Shown: positions 36,014 through 47,641 of the stretch, one piece after another
Layout of the letters: the number at the start of each line of letters is the position of its first letter
Position numbering within the stretch: position 1 is the first letter of the stretch
Assembly: GCA_019054805.1 (NCBI GenBank)
Contig: JAHQIY010000005.1
Span: forward strand, 4,695,501 to 4,759,500
Source of the DNA: Brachionus manjavacas
Lineage: Eukaryota; Rotifera; Eurotatoria; Ploima; Brachionidae
Length of the DNA: 64,000 nt
Direction: 5' to 3'
Program-made: the position numbers and the translations under genes
Notes under the pieces: generated by a model
Database searches by the model: none
The model's input: only the letters and a program-made list of their open reading frames with translations
What the model was told of the DNA's origin: nothing

Positions 36014-38302
36014 TCACTTCATTTTAATAAAATCATTTATACGCGTTAAATTAGCTTTAATTATTTCATCAAGATCGGACTTTGATTCTAATAAGTCAGA
36101 ATAATTTCTCACCTATTAAATTTTAATTAAAAAAAGTTTAAATTTTTAGGTCCAAAATTACTTTATCATATTCTTTTGAAAGAAAATGCACCATACATAA
36201 ACAGTGTTCTATTTTTGTTAATTCAGCAATGTCTTGTGAAGTCTCATTTCTTCGAATTTCATATATACTATACAAAACTTTCTTTGCTTCAGCTTCACTA
36301 GCCAATTCTAAAATTAAAAATAAAATTTTTAAAAAATAAGAACGAAAAATAAATTAGTGTTTAAAAAACAAAAGAAAGCAAAATTGATGTTTTAAAAGCC
36401 TTAAAATTTTCCGTATTCTTTTCTTAAAGATTTAATTTAGCAACTTTGGGTTGATAAAAAAATATTCGTGAACGTTTTTAAGCAAAAAATACGGATCATA
36501 TTATGTGTTAAACAAATATGAGTTAATAAATTACATTTCAAGTGATTCAAATAAAACTTTTAAGTGAATTGTGTAAAAGCGTTCAATCTTTTGTAACATG
36601 ACAAATTTAATAAATTTTAATACCATTCGATCTTTCCGTGTCTTTTTAAACGAGAATTAAAAATTTTAAAAAATTCTTTAAAAAAAAAAGACTAAAAATT
36701 AGATTAATTAATCTAATTTATTGTCTTTTTTATGAGTTTACAACTAAAGTTTGATATTTTTAATTTAAATGAAATTTTAAGGAGATTTTTGACCAAAGTA
36801 TATTAAAAAAGAAATGTTGAATGAACTTTTTCCATAAAAGAAAATATTTCAAGTCTAATTCACTCAAAAATTAAAAAGAGACTAATGATAAATGTTTAAG
36901 AATGCTTAAAATTCTAAGTAATAATATTTATAATTGTTAATAATTACTATAAAAAGATTTTTTTTAACATTCAAAAAAATTTTTAGCAAAAATTAAGATT
37001 TATTTTTTTAAGATTAGAATTTTTTATTCTTGATCAGTTAGCTGGTTCATTTACCTTGTACTTTATTACGATCTATTTATTTTAATTTTTTAGGAATATT
37101 ACTCGTCAATTTAAAATATTAATAATTTTGTATATTTTTAAAATTTTAAATAGAAAAATTATGATAAAAATTACCTAGAGATTCACTGTCTCTGTCGTCG
37201 TCATCCTTTTTTCCCAATATTGTGTCCAATTCAGATATTTCAGTCTTTTTTTCAACCACTTTTTCTAGATGGGAATGCCACATATTAACAACCTAGAATT
37301 TAAAATTTTTTCAGACATATATTTAACAAATCCAAAAAAAATTAAAACTACTTGTCGATACAAAGAATCAGCAACATCCATTTTTCCTTGTTTAAAAAAA
37401 ATATTCGCAATCAAAAAATAACCACCGGATACTTGGAAATTTTCGGTTCCAAACTCTTCAGAAGCATAATAAATCTGATTTTGTAAAGGATTATTGAGAT
37501 TTTAGATCTGAATATAAAAATTACATCATTTGCCAAGTTTCTCAGAGCTTGATCGAAATCTCCTTTTGAAATTTGTAGCATAGCTATATTTCTGTATAAC
37601 TTAGACAAAATAGGCAAAGGGCAATCAGGACTCTTTGTAACTGTCCACTCAGCTTGCGATAAGTATTCTTGAGCTTGAGATAAATTTCCCAAGCCTTGAC
37701 TTGCTTCACCAAGTATTAAATATGACGGTACTAGATCTACTGACTTAATTCCAAACAATTCTATTACAAGTTTTAGCGATGTCATCGCACCTGGAATAGC
37801 TCTTTGATAATCTCCCTCGAAAAGATAACGCTGGGCAATGGATCGTGTATACTCAATCAATTGAAGCTGAAATTGAGCTCAATTAGAATTTTTTTTAAAT
37901 ATTAATGTTTTAAAACTTTTTTGTTTCTTAAATCGTCATTTCTTTTTCTCCGTTCCTCTTCAGATGGTAAAAAAGGCAGAGAAATTCTTAATGGAACTAG
38001 TGATTGACAAATTTTTTCGTGTATACCAAACCAATCAGTGTGTTGATGTTCGTTATCGCTAGATAAAAAAAATAATAAGTCATGTTAAATCCATTTCTAT
38101 ATGATTGTCTTGAAAAGATTATATACAAATAAATAAACAAAGAGAAATTTTAAGAAATATTTTAAAATTTCTAATTTTACCAATAGTATGTAACTCTGCA
38201 TCTTTCACATATTTTAGTTGCTGGTTTTTGGCATAATTCACACAAATATTTTGTTCCTTTGGGAAAAGCCAATGGATAAACTGTGTCTCTAGCAGCGGTC
38301 AT
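36014..38302 (-). CDS. ZMYND12: ZMYND12-like MYND zinc-finger/TPR protein
   Basis: Sperm-flagellum/ciliary axoneme protein in mammals. Seven exons: 38302-38181, 38058-37917, 37866-37525, 37474-37352, 37292-37175, 36307-36162 and 36112-36014. They sum to 1092 bp and 363 residues; human ZMYND12 has 365. The MYND finger spans exons 1-2: CELC, CERC, then YYC completed across the intron, and HQHTDWFGIHEKIC. Exon 3 carries TPR-like helices (IAQRYLFEGDYQRAIP, YLILGEASQGLGNLSQA). Exon 4 contains FGTENFQVSGGYF and exon 5 an Asp-rich loop. Most introns are about 50-120 nt; intron 5 is 867 nt. All joins keep frame. The presence of this gene argues for motile cilia in the host. Confidence 0.93.
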
Positions 38303-39780
38303 TTTTAGTTCTTATGTAAAAAATATTTTAATCAGAAATTTGATTCAATTTTACATTTAAATATAAATTATTAGTATCAAAAATGTTTCCATAGTTACTG
38401 CTTGTAAAAATATTAATTATTTTGATTTTTTGTGAATTTAACTCTATTTTAATTTCAATTAAATAATTTTGCCAAAATTCGAAATTTAAATTTAGAATTA
38501 ATTTTTGAGTTAAAGTGACAAAAGTAATATTAAGACTGAAGAATTGATTAAATATTTACTAAGGCCAAACGACATTTAACACCAGTTGTGCTGCCGGTTT
38601 GAAATAATCTATTTTTACCCGATTTGATCCAAATCCTTTTTTTACTATTGATTTATACTGCATTAACAAAATTTTGTTGATTATTTATTCCATCTTTAAA
38701 TCAAAACTGACAGCTTAGCCTCCAAAAAATTAAGAGATGGTTAAGTTGGAAACAATTTATCGAAGCAAAGCAAATTTATTCAAATAAAACATTAATAACT
38801 TTTTCAAAATGAATTTTGGCATAAAATTTATTTTTAACAATAATTGAAAAATTTTGTTAAATTTAAAAAGGATGTTGAGCCATCTATATTTATTGCTAAA
38901 TAAAATTTTATTATTAAAATATCAGGAATATATTATTTATATCTGAAAAATATTTTACGTTTCAAATATTTTTAAGTTAAATAACATAATTACCGTAAAT
39001 CGAAGATACAACTGCGTTAAAAAACGTTAATTCAGTTTACATGCAGTCATTTTACATGTTTAAAGGACGGGCTTAAACTGAATTTTCTTTAGTAATGTTT
39101 CATTAAATATGCAAAAAATAATATTTATTTTCTAAAAATACAAAATTTTATTTTTATTAGAAAAATAGATTTCAGGATTAAATGCATGGATTAAAACTGA
39201 AAATTCTGTAAAAAAATTCAAACGATTCATAGAAAAATAAAAAAATCAAAAAAAAATCATTTCAACTTCATAGCTGCCTCTCTTTCGATTGTCTTCTTAT
39301 TCCTACTCCCTGGTCCCCTACATCGTTATCTTATTAAGAATCTCGGCTTCCGGAGTTTTTCTCTTATTTGACGTGAACGGTGTTTCAGAAGTTAGTGGGG
39401 TCAACTAAAATTCAGCAACATGTTATCTCTCTTAATTCTTTTTGTTAGCGATAAAAAAGCACAATTTTTGTTTCAAATAAATTTGAAAACCGGCGCCTAG
39501 AACCTTTATTTTGATATGTAGTTGTCGGAGTTGAATTCATATTGAAAAAATTAGAAAAAAAAATCCAAATTAATTTAAAAAAAAATTGTAAAGTTTTAAA
39601 ACTAAATGACGTTTTTAAATTCGAAAATTCAACTTTAAGGCACGCATTAAATCCAAAGGGTAATTCAAATTTCTATCTAGTTTTTTTTTTGAAAAAGATT
39701 TTTATTTGAAAAGTTTTCAGAACATCTTTTTCATGAAAGTAATGGCTTACTAGTTCATTAGTGATGAAGATTCAAAAAAC
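38303..39780. other. Intergenic, no gene recognised
   Basis: AT-rich. A slightly GC-richer island at about 39260-39560 (CTGCCTCTCTTTCG, GGTCCCCTACATCG) contains no open frame I can identify. Confidence 0.45.
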
Positions 39781-39789
39781 AAAGGTGTA

Positions 39790-40990
39790 TTGGACACAAT
39801 AATATTTTTTCTAAAACAAAAAGTTAAAGAATCTTTTATTAGAAAGAAAGAAGTTTGGTGTTTATTTTTCAATATTTCTAAATTTTTTACAAAGCTTGGC
39901 ACGACGGTCTAATTTATTACCTTATTAGAATTCATTTGGTGAATAAGATCATTGATTCAATAAAATATTGACTTATTATTTTCCATTTTTAAATTCATTC
40001 TCAGAAACTAAAATAAGTCATTCAAGATTCAGCAGTTCAGTCTATTCTAAAACTAAAATACTCACATCAAAGTTATAAATAACTAAGCTTTTAATAGACT
40101 TAAATTACTCTTTTAGATTTTTGTTTTTTATCTGACTAAAAAAAAATAAATAATAAAAGCCATCTTATAAAATATCTAAGCACTTTGGAAAAGTTATTTC
40201 ACCATGAAACCATATCAAAAAGCATTTTTAAATCTGTTTAGCAAACATTTTTAGCCTAAAATGACTATGCAAAATTATAGGGTCCTACTAAAACACTGAC
40301 TCCCAGTTTTTTTTAATTTCCTGACCCCCATTTTTTTTGCAAAGCAAAGCAAAAATGTTTTCAAAAGATTTAATATATCATTTAGTTTGAATTTTTCTCT
40401 ATTTTTTGAAAATTAAATTATTTTTTCTCCAAAAATATTATTTTTTGTGAAAATTGAATATTTTTATATTTTTAAAAACCTGAACCCCTACTGATCCCCA
40501 TTCTTGAAGAGAATTTAATGAGATTTCTAAAAATATGTCTAGATTTTCTCCAGGAAGTAAAGTTTTCGAGATATTTTGATTATAATAAAAGACCCTAGTT
40601 ATTTTGAAATCGTGTTTTAAAGTTTTAAAACGATATAATACTCGATCAAGAATTTTTAAGCTTTTTGACTGTAATATTTGTTTTCTTTATTTCAATATTA
40701 TTTTTAAAGGAAAAACTATAATCTACTTTTAAAGAAACCTGACACCCTACTGACTCCCTATTTTATACGACTGACCCCCCATTTTTCTTGAAGAGAATTT
40801 AACGAGCTTTCTAAAAATGTGTCTAGTTTTTCTCAAGGAAGTATAGTTGGTAAAAAATTATTAGTAAAAATAAAAAATTTCGCCTCATTTAATTAATTTA
40901 GAATAAACTTTGTTCTTGAACTGCTTAATTTAAACACTGTCCAACTCTGTACGGAGCTTTAGCTCAGTAGAAAAATGTGAAAATCCCATT
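39790..40990 (+). mobile_element. Heavily decayed LINE-A-type relic
   Basis: Near 39845-39910 the plus strand encodes remnants of the RT motif around 'FFDISKAFDRVWHDGL'. 39990-40060 matches the 'NSFSET....QDSAVQSILKLKYS' C-terminal region with many changes. At 40955-40980, ACGGAGCTTTAGCTCAGTAGA matches the LINE 3' hairpin. The middle contains the short direct repeats at 40478-40852, so other material lies between the parts. Confidence 0.55.
40478..40852. repeat. Pair of ~85-bp direct repeats
   Basis: CTTGAAGAGAATTTAA-GAG followed by TTTCTAAAAAT-TGTCTAG and TTTTCTC-AGGAAGTA occurs at about 40478-40563 and again at about 40767-40852. Each copy is preceded by a 'CTGAcCCCC' stretch, and similar C-rich text also appears near 40300-40330. 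Origin unknown. Confidence 0.65.
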
Positions 40991-40994
40991 AGAA

Positions 40995-41690
40995 TGACAG
41001 ATCGTTTGTTTACTAAAAATTGGAGACAAAAAGCAAAATGAGTTAATCAGTCTGTTAGGTGTATCTCCAAAATGTGTCTCTTCAGCTAAAAAATGATATG
41101 AAAAGACTGCTACTGTATCTGATCGAAGACGAGCCAGACGACCCTTGGATTCAGCAAGATGGCGCTTCGGCGCATACAGCTCACTAAGTAAGCGGCTGGT
41201 TCAAAAAACAGAACATTGAGGTTCTGCCATGGTGTGCCAGTTCACCAGATCTCAACCCAATAGAGAGCTTATAGTCATACATGTATGCCAAATTGGTAGA
41301 CACTAAAGGCACTTCATTTAGCATTTAAAAGATGTTTTACACAAAGAGTGGTTTAAGATTCCGATTGAGTAAGTAAAAAAATTGATTGAATTTATGTCAA
41401 AAAGAGTTTTGGCCTGTTATAAAGTCAAAGGCAGTCATTTCAAATATTAAATAGTTAAGATTAATAAACTTTTCAACTGTTTTTTTCTTAAAATAATTTT
41501 ATCCATTTTTTCTTTTTCTTTTTGTATTTTTTATATGATTTTTTTTTCACATAATTTTTTTTTTGGTTTTATGTTTTTGGGCTGATGGCAACTAAAAAAA
41601 AAACGGCTTTTTTTACCTTCCCGCCTATTAAATGGGTAAAAACAATTAACTTGTTAAAAAAAATATTCTAAACTTTTGCAACATACTGTA
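40995..41690 (+). pseudogene. Tc1-like transposase relic
   Basis: 41050-41150 encodes an HTH/linker piece (VSPKCVSSAKK, SDRRRARRP). 41145-41280 encodes QQDGASAHTAH and then VLPWCASSPDLNPIESL, the second Asp and the Glu motif of the Tc1 catalytic triad. 41290-41450 carries the C-terminus with frameshifts. At 41669-41687, TTTTGCAACATACTGTA looks like a mariner-type right terminus ending at a TA. No left terminus was found. It is a different family from the intron-containing transposase at 18-19 kb. Confidence 0.7.
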
Positions 41691-42696
41691 GACACCAGAG
41701 GTCAAAAAAAATTTAAAAAACTTATAACGATAATTTTTTTAAAGAATAAAAGTCAGCAAAATATTTCATCAAATTTTTCAAAAATGATTTTTAATCTAAG
41801 ATTAAAGAAATATTTAAAAACTTTTAATTATTACAACAATTTCAAAAATTTGTTCAAGCTTTAATTCAAAGATGGAAATAAACAAATATAAGCATTTCAT
41901 AATCAATGGAAAAGAAGAAAAAAATATACAAGTTTTGTATACAAAACGTTTATCCAACTTAGCTCCAAATATTTATTCACAATTATGTATTTAATAAGTG
42001 ATTTTATTAAATGCTTAAAATGATGATTAAATTGTAAATTTTTAATCTTGATTTTAGTCATTTGCATAGGCACCCTTTTTATACCAGAAATTTTTTAACT
42101 TTTGCCTACGGAGCTTTAAAAAGTTTAGATAAATTAAGAAATAATTTATAATTATATTAAATAAGGATTCTCTTAGCAGTTTTCCTTTTTATAATAAATT
42201 TAAAAAGGAAAGCGCAGCATAAATTTAGGCGAATCCTTAAATAATAACAACTTTTCTCTAATGAGTTAAATAATTGATAGATATCAGAATAAATCGAATA
42301 GATTTATTTTTTAACATTATAAACAATCCAAAATTAGATTTCTGTAAGAAATATTTTTTCTGATTATCTCTTAAAATCACATTATTCAATCGAACCTTTA
42401 AACGCCAGATTACAGATGCTAATAGTTCACTGTCTTACTAATCGTGAACAAATACACGGGTTTTTTTTTAGAAAAATTTTCTCACAAACAAATTTAAAAA
42501 AAAATTAAATAATTTAATAAATTTTTTATTGGTTTGAAGCATTTATTTGGCAAACATAAAAAAGTAAAAATTGAGTATTGTTAGAATTTTTATAAACAAA
42601 TATTTTTAATTTCATCCTAAAGCACCTTGATTGCATCTAAATATAAAACTTAAAATATTATTGATCGCATACTAATCTCAATGAATAAACTCAACT
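41691..42696. other. Intergenic, nothing recognised
   Basis: Open frames here are low-complexity Lys/Asn/Phe-rich translations of AT-rich DNA. The last part likely holds the 3' UTR of the small heat-shock gene. Confidence 0.5.
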
Positions 42697-43455
42697 CTAA
42701 TTTTTGACATGTTCGATGGGAATTTGTCTATAATTTTGATTGAAGCTTTCCAAAAGTGGTGCAGTAATATTCAATTTTTGATTTTCCAATTGACATTTGA
42801 TAGAATTAAAATCTACATTTTCCGGCAAAGTTGATCGCTGATAGAATGAAAAGGATGACACACCATCTCCCTTTTCTTGCTTATCTTCAGCTTTAATGAT
42901 CAACTCTCTGTCTTTACAAGTAACATTGATCTTAGAAGGGTCTATTCTCTCTGGCAAATTGAAGCTAAGAGATACGGACTTTCCATCATCATTGATTTGC
43001 GGAAAGCGGCCATCAACGCCCAAACCTTGATTTTCTCTCTTCAAAGGCGCTTCTATGACCAGCTTGCCATTTGAAGTCACAAAAGAGGCCAGTCTATCCG
43101 CTTGGGCATTTGATGGCAGTTCGTATGTTTTCTTGAATTCCCGAATCGAGTAATCATCCGGATTGGAGCGATCTTCTTCGCGAGCATTTACGATCACTTT
43201 ATTTCCAGAGACTTCTGTTTTAATCGATTTGGGATTGAAGCCAGCGCAGTCAACTGTGATGCGGTATTTTTCTGGAACAGCTATAGATCTTAGTGGGCTG
43301 CCAAAGTCTGGTCGATTCAGCCATCTGAGGTGTCTGTCGAACATGCGATCCGTTTCATCAAATGGATCGAAAAAGTCCAATGACAATGGACGAAAAAAGT
43401 CGTCCATGTCGAACATTCTGCGCGAGAGAGAATTGAATTTTGGTATTAAAGACAT
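42697..43455 (-). CDS. Small heat-shock protein with two alpha-crystallin domains
   Basis: ATP-independent chaperone that holds unfolding proteins. 252 residues, single exon. The N-terminal arm (1-60) is rich in Phe/Arg/Asp. A first alpha-crystallin domain spans about 62-138 (KYRITVDCAGFNPKSIKTEV ... GKLVIEAPL, the conserved G-x-L-x-I/V). A second spans about 158-234 (SVSLSFNLPERIDPSKINVT ... NQKLNITAPL). Two domains in one chain occur in some invertebrates (for example flatworm sHSPs), while vertebrate sHSPs have one. ATG at 43455 is chosen because the ORF upstream of it is AT-rich and non-conserved. A TATA box and a heat-shock element lie just upstream. Confidence 0.92.
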   Translation of the reverse strand: MSLIPKFNSLSRRMFDMDDFFRPLSLDFFDPFDETDRMFDRHLRWLNRPDFGSPLRSIAVPEKYRITVDCAGFNPKSIKTEVSGNKVIVNAREEDRSNPDDYSIREFKKTYELPSNAQADRLASFVTSNGKLVIEAPLKRENQGLGVDGRFPQINDDGKSVSLSFNLPERIDPSKINVTCKDRELIIKAEDKQEKGDGVSSFSFYQRSTLPENVDFNSIKCQLENQKLNITAPLLESFNQNYRQIPIEHVKN

Positions 43456-43507
43456 TCTGAAAAAAAATTTTGAATTAAAAATTGTAATTTTTACCACAAT
43501 TTAGAAC

Positions 43508-43518
43508 CTTTTTATACA
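43508..43518 (-). promoter_or_regulatory. TATA box of the small heat-shock gene
   Basis: Minus strand reads GTGTATAAAAAGG, 55-65 bp upstream of the ATG. The spacing would put transcription start about 30 nt before the ATG. Confidence 0.65.
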
Positions 43519-43647
43519 CTTGAAAAATAGTTTGTTGAAATTTATAAAGTTTAATGTCTTGAGGAGCGAATAATTTTAAAGCATTTTGTAGTGAGAGAAT
43601 TAAATATCTATCATTGAAAAGGTAATGTAGGTGTTTGAATAATTTAT

Positions 43648-43665
43648 TTCTAGAAAAAACTAGAA
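43648..43665. promoter_or_regulatory. Heat-shock element
   Basis: TTCTAGAAAAAACTAGAA contains TTC-nn-GAA-nn-(AAC)-nn-GAA: three good and one poor HSF pentamer units in register. It lies about 190 bp upstream of the sHSP ATG, as expected for HSF control. Confidence 0.7.
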
Positions 43666-43669
43666 ATTT

Positions 43670-44104
43670 AGATGGGGCGCTAGGCCTCCATTCAAATTGG
43701 TTCTGAGTCTATATACTCTATTTTGCTGGAAAATGAAAAAACAAAATCAAAATATTAGCATTTAGCTTTTTGTATTTGTTGAAATTTTCTATCTATTATT
43801 TAGCAAGAGATTAAGAAGTTACCAGAGAAATTTTCTTAGAGAACTGATTGAAAGCAAGATTGCAAGATATTTAAAAATTTAATTAAAATATTGTATAAGA
43901 TTAGATAAAATAAGTGATAACAACGAAGTTAAATAGACAGTTTTATTTTGATTGTTGAAATTAGGATTAAATTATAAAGCTATTTCGATTTGTTAGTTTT
44001 AGTTTGGCAACAAATGGCAAAAACAACAAAAAGTTATCTTTATCATTATTTATTTAGTAAATACTCGCAATAAGATTTGAGTAGATTTTGATAGAAAAAT
44101 TAAC
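43670..44104. other. Spacer between sHSP promoter and RtcB 3' end
   Basis: AT-rich; nothing recognised. Confidence 0.5.
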
Positions 44105-47100
44105 CTATCCTTTAATAACAGCGATTGGTTTGAGTTTGATGCATTTTTTACTAATTCCAGCTTGATGACAAGTTTCGACAACATCGGTGACATTTTTATA
44201 CGAATCGGGCGCTTCTTCCATGACCAACTTTGGCGAAGCCACTCGAATAGAAATACCCTTGTCTTCCAACTCTTTCAAAACATCATTCCAATCTAGATTT
44301 CTTCTTGATTTTGCTCTCGAAAGCGCTCTTCCAGCACCATGGCACGTAGAGCCAAAGGTGCTATTCATTCCTTCATCTGTTCCAGTCAGTACATAACTGC
44401 ACGTTCCCATAGTACCTCCGATCAGAACCGGCTGTCCTATGAGCTAAATCATGAATAAAATTAATAAATTTGAGATTATTAAAAAAAAAAAAAAAATTTG
44501 TATAGTAGATAAATTTAAATAAATTTGTTTACCATGTCCATGATAAAAATATTTTTTTGTCATTATATATTTAACAATCTATTGATGAAAAATTTCCAAA
44601 AAAGATATATTTTTTTGTTTGTTTTTTAATTTTCGTTTATCAATGGCTTTTGTAAATAGAAGATCATATCATCATTTAAGTATAAATTCACAAATAGTTT
44701 GTATCGTGGCAAAAAATAAAAAATAAATCAATAAAAGTGTTGAAATTTTATTTAGTAACTGTCGAGGTATATTTTTGAAAAATAGAATTTCAAAAATGCC
44801 TCTAAATTTCTTTAGTTAGAAATATATTGCAATAAATAAGAAACTTTTTTTTATTTTATAATAATAAATTAATAATAAAATAATAAAATAAATTTATTAT
44901 TTTTTGAATTTTCTTAAAGACTTAAATCAAAAAAAAATAAAATTCGAAAAATTATTCGAACTCGCTTTTTATAACTTTAATCACATTAATTCTGATTTAA
45001 AACCTGAATCAAAAGAAAGTATTGAATTAAAACATCAAAAAATTTTTTTAAATTATAACAAAGAATATAGTCAAATAATACATGATCTGATCTGGGTATT
45101 TCAAAGATAGAAATTAATTTCAATAATCAATCACCAAAAAAATATTAATAATATTAATAGGGCGAATAATTTCTAACACCACTATTTTAATAAAAATACC
45201 GATAATTTAAAAAGCTCATCTCTAATTTAATAAAAACTCATCTAAATTAATATCACTTCCCTCTAAATTAATAAAATTATAATTATTAATATTATTAAAT
45301 AACGGTATAAAAATTTATAAATGGTCACAGATACTAACATTCTATCAAAAACTTATAAGTTTAATATTTGAAGATTATTAAAAAGTCCAACAAAGTATCA
45401 AGAATGGAGAAATCCAATCCAATAAATACCACTGCAAATGCCATTGCAAATGCGAAAAAAAGAAAACCGGACAATCGTACTCAAAATGTAGAAAATAAAT
45501 TGTGCTTAACTTGCAATATGCCAATGGCTAAAAGAAGATATTTTTTAGTTCTGGATGTAACTCAAAAAAAAAAAAAATTTTTTAATTTTAATAAGTTAGA
45601 TATTTTCTTATTATAAAAGATGTAGTTTTTATTAAATTAGACTTAACTTTAATAAATTAGATTTATTTTTATTAAATTAGCGGTATTTTTTATTAATTAG
45701 CGAAAAGCTTATTAAAATTAGAGGAGAGGAAAATTATGGGCTATTAATAGTTGAGTACTTCAAGGTTTTAAGAAATTAATCAACATGACTAAAAAGATAA
45801 AACTTTTTAAATTAATTTTGCTAACTTTAAAATACGAAAAATTAAACCATACTATTTGCAGAAAAAAAAACTGATATCAATTAGATGAAGATTATATTTA
45901 AGAAGTTTTTAATTGAGTTTAGTAGGCTTTGATTTACTAAAAATTAAAATGATAAATAACCAATCATGCTAACTTCATGATTCAGATTCAAATCTAAATA
46001 GAATAAATTTCAATTTTAAATAATTAAATAATTTATTAAAAATAATTTTTTTTTCTTTAAAAGAGTATTTTAAAGCCAAAAATTAATTTTCTGCCTGCAA
46101 AACTATTTAAGAAATCTATTGAAAAATTAAATATTTTTCTTATAATTTTAATTAGAAGATTTAAAGTTCTTGAAAATATTTCTTTTACTAATTTTCATTA
46201 GAAATTCAATATTTGTCAAAATAAAACAATTCACATTTAGCTCTTTAACTTAAATTATCTTTTTATTACCTAACAATTTAGGCATAGAAAGAATTTTGAC
46301 ATTTAACATAACTCACAATTCCTTGAAATTTTTGAATTTAGAATCTATCGAATTACCTGATAATCAACTGGTATGAGTGGGTGATTAGGACCGAATGCTC
46401 GAGTTGATCCTTTTCTATGGACTAACAAGGTTTTAAGCTTGCCATCAACCATATGTTCTTCTACTTTGGCAATATTGTGTGAAACATCGTAAATCAACTG
46501 CATATCTAAATCGTCAGGGGTTGAATGAAAAATTTTTGCAAATGCTTGTCGAGCCAGAAACGTCATGCTGCTTCGATTTACCCATGCGTAATTGGCTGCA
46601 GCACACATCCCTTTTAAGTAGTCTTGGCCTTCAGACGAATTTATTCTTGCACACGCTAATTGTCTGTCATTAGTTTGAATATTATCTCTTTTCATTGCTT
46701 TTTCCATCGCAACCAAAGAATCAGTGGCCACTTGATGTCCAAGACCGCGACTACCGCAATGAATCATGACACATACCTGTCCTTTAAAATCGATTCCCAT
46801 TTTTGATGCGGCATATTTGTCAAATATTTCATCAACCACTTGAATCTCAGCATAATGGTTACCAGCTCCAAGAGTTCCCAATTGAGGTAGACCCCTTTTT
46901 TTAGCTCTATCGCTAACTTTCCTTGGATCAGCTTGTAACATTCGTCCGTATTCTTCACAATGTTCTTTGTCTTCAGCCCACGAGTAACCCTCTCTAAGCG
47001 ACCAATCCATTCCCATTTCAAGAGCTTCTTCTAAATCATGGGAACTCATGGGAATCACACCTTTACTTCCAACACCAACTGGTATGTGATCGAACAGTGA

Positions 47101-47641
47101 CTGAGCTAATTGTTCTTTAACAGGTAGAACGTCTTTTTCAGTCAAATTTGTTCTTAATAAGCGAACACCACAGTTTATATCAAAACCTACACCACCAGGT
47201 GAAACAATAGCATCTGGGTCGTTCATATCAAAAGCAGCCATGTTTCCGATAGCAAAACCATAACCTGAATGGACGTCTGGGAGTCCAACAGATCGCTTTA
47301 TTTAATTAAGATAATTATTTTTTCCCAAATAAAGGCATTTTTTTACCCCCACAATGCCAGGAAGAGCTGCCACGTTTGCGATTTGTTTCATTCCTGGCAA
47401 AAAACCTCCTATTCCTCCAGTTTTACATGAATTTCTTAATTCCTCAAACATTAAATCTTTCAAATGATCATTTACATAAAATATCCCTTCTACCTAGATT
47501 TAATGATTTATTTTAAAAATTAAAATTATATTTCAAATCTCAAATTACTTTCATATTGGGAACAAATCCTTTTTTAATACGCCATGAATATGGATTTATT
47601 TGTTCCAAATATTGTAATTCTTCTTGGTATGTCCGAGTCAT
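44105..47641 (-). CDS. RTCB: RtcB RNA ligase (HSPC117), with a 2-nt lesion in exon 2
   Basis: Catalytic subunit of the tRNA-splicing ligase; also joins XBP1-type mRNA. Exons: 47641-47549 (31 codons, KKGFVPNM), 47493-47349, 47295-46357 (313 codons) and 44443-44105 (112 codons plus stop). Exon 3 holds the Mn-binding/catalytic residues: [17 protein letters not shown] (active Cys), [10 protein letters not shown] and [10 protein letters not shown]. Exon 4 ends [17 protein letters not shown], matching the family C-terminus. Exon 2 is 145 bp, whereas homologues and flanking phases need 147: GGAGGTTTTGCCAGG near 47400 lacks two T's of the expected Phe-Leu-Pro. With those two bases the protein would be 505 residues, the human length. 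Intron 3 (46356-44444, 1.9 kb) holds a MULE-like element. Confidence 0.93.
45161..45741. mobile_element. MULE-like element in RtcB intron 3
   Basis: A 581-bp element flanked by the 9-mer TATTAATAG on both sides (45152-45160 and 45742-45750). The left end starts GGCGAATAATTTC; the right end on the minus strand starts GCCCATAATTTTC. Both halves carry mirrored copies of a CTAATTTAATAAAA-type motif (45185-45290 and 45620-45720). Between them, 45368-45616 is an open frame with a basic stretch [12 protein letters not shown] and a CLTCNMP pair of cysteines, which I do not recognise. No transposase, so non-autonomous. Confidence 0.78.

Noticed and set aside
44904-45110. Open frame of 68 codons in RtcB intron 3, plus strand
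   Set aside because: Lys/Asn/Phe-rich composition typical of AT-rich DNA, partly outside the MULE-like element, no motif.
46479-47021. Open frames overlapping the RtcB main exon on other frames
   Set aside because: Shadows of the conserved RtcB exon in alternative frames.
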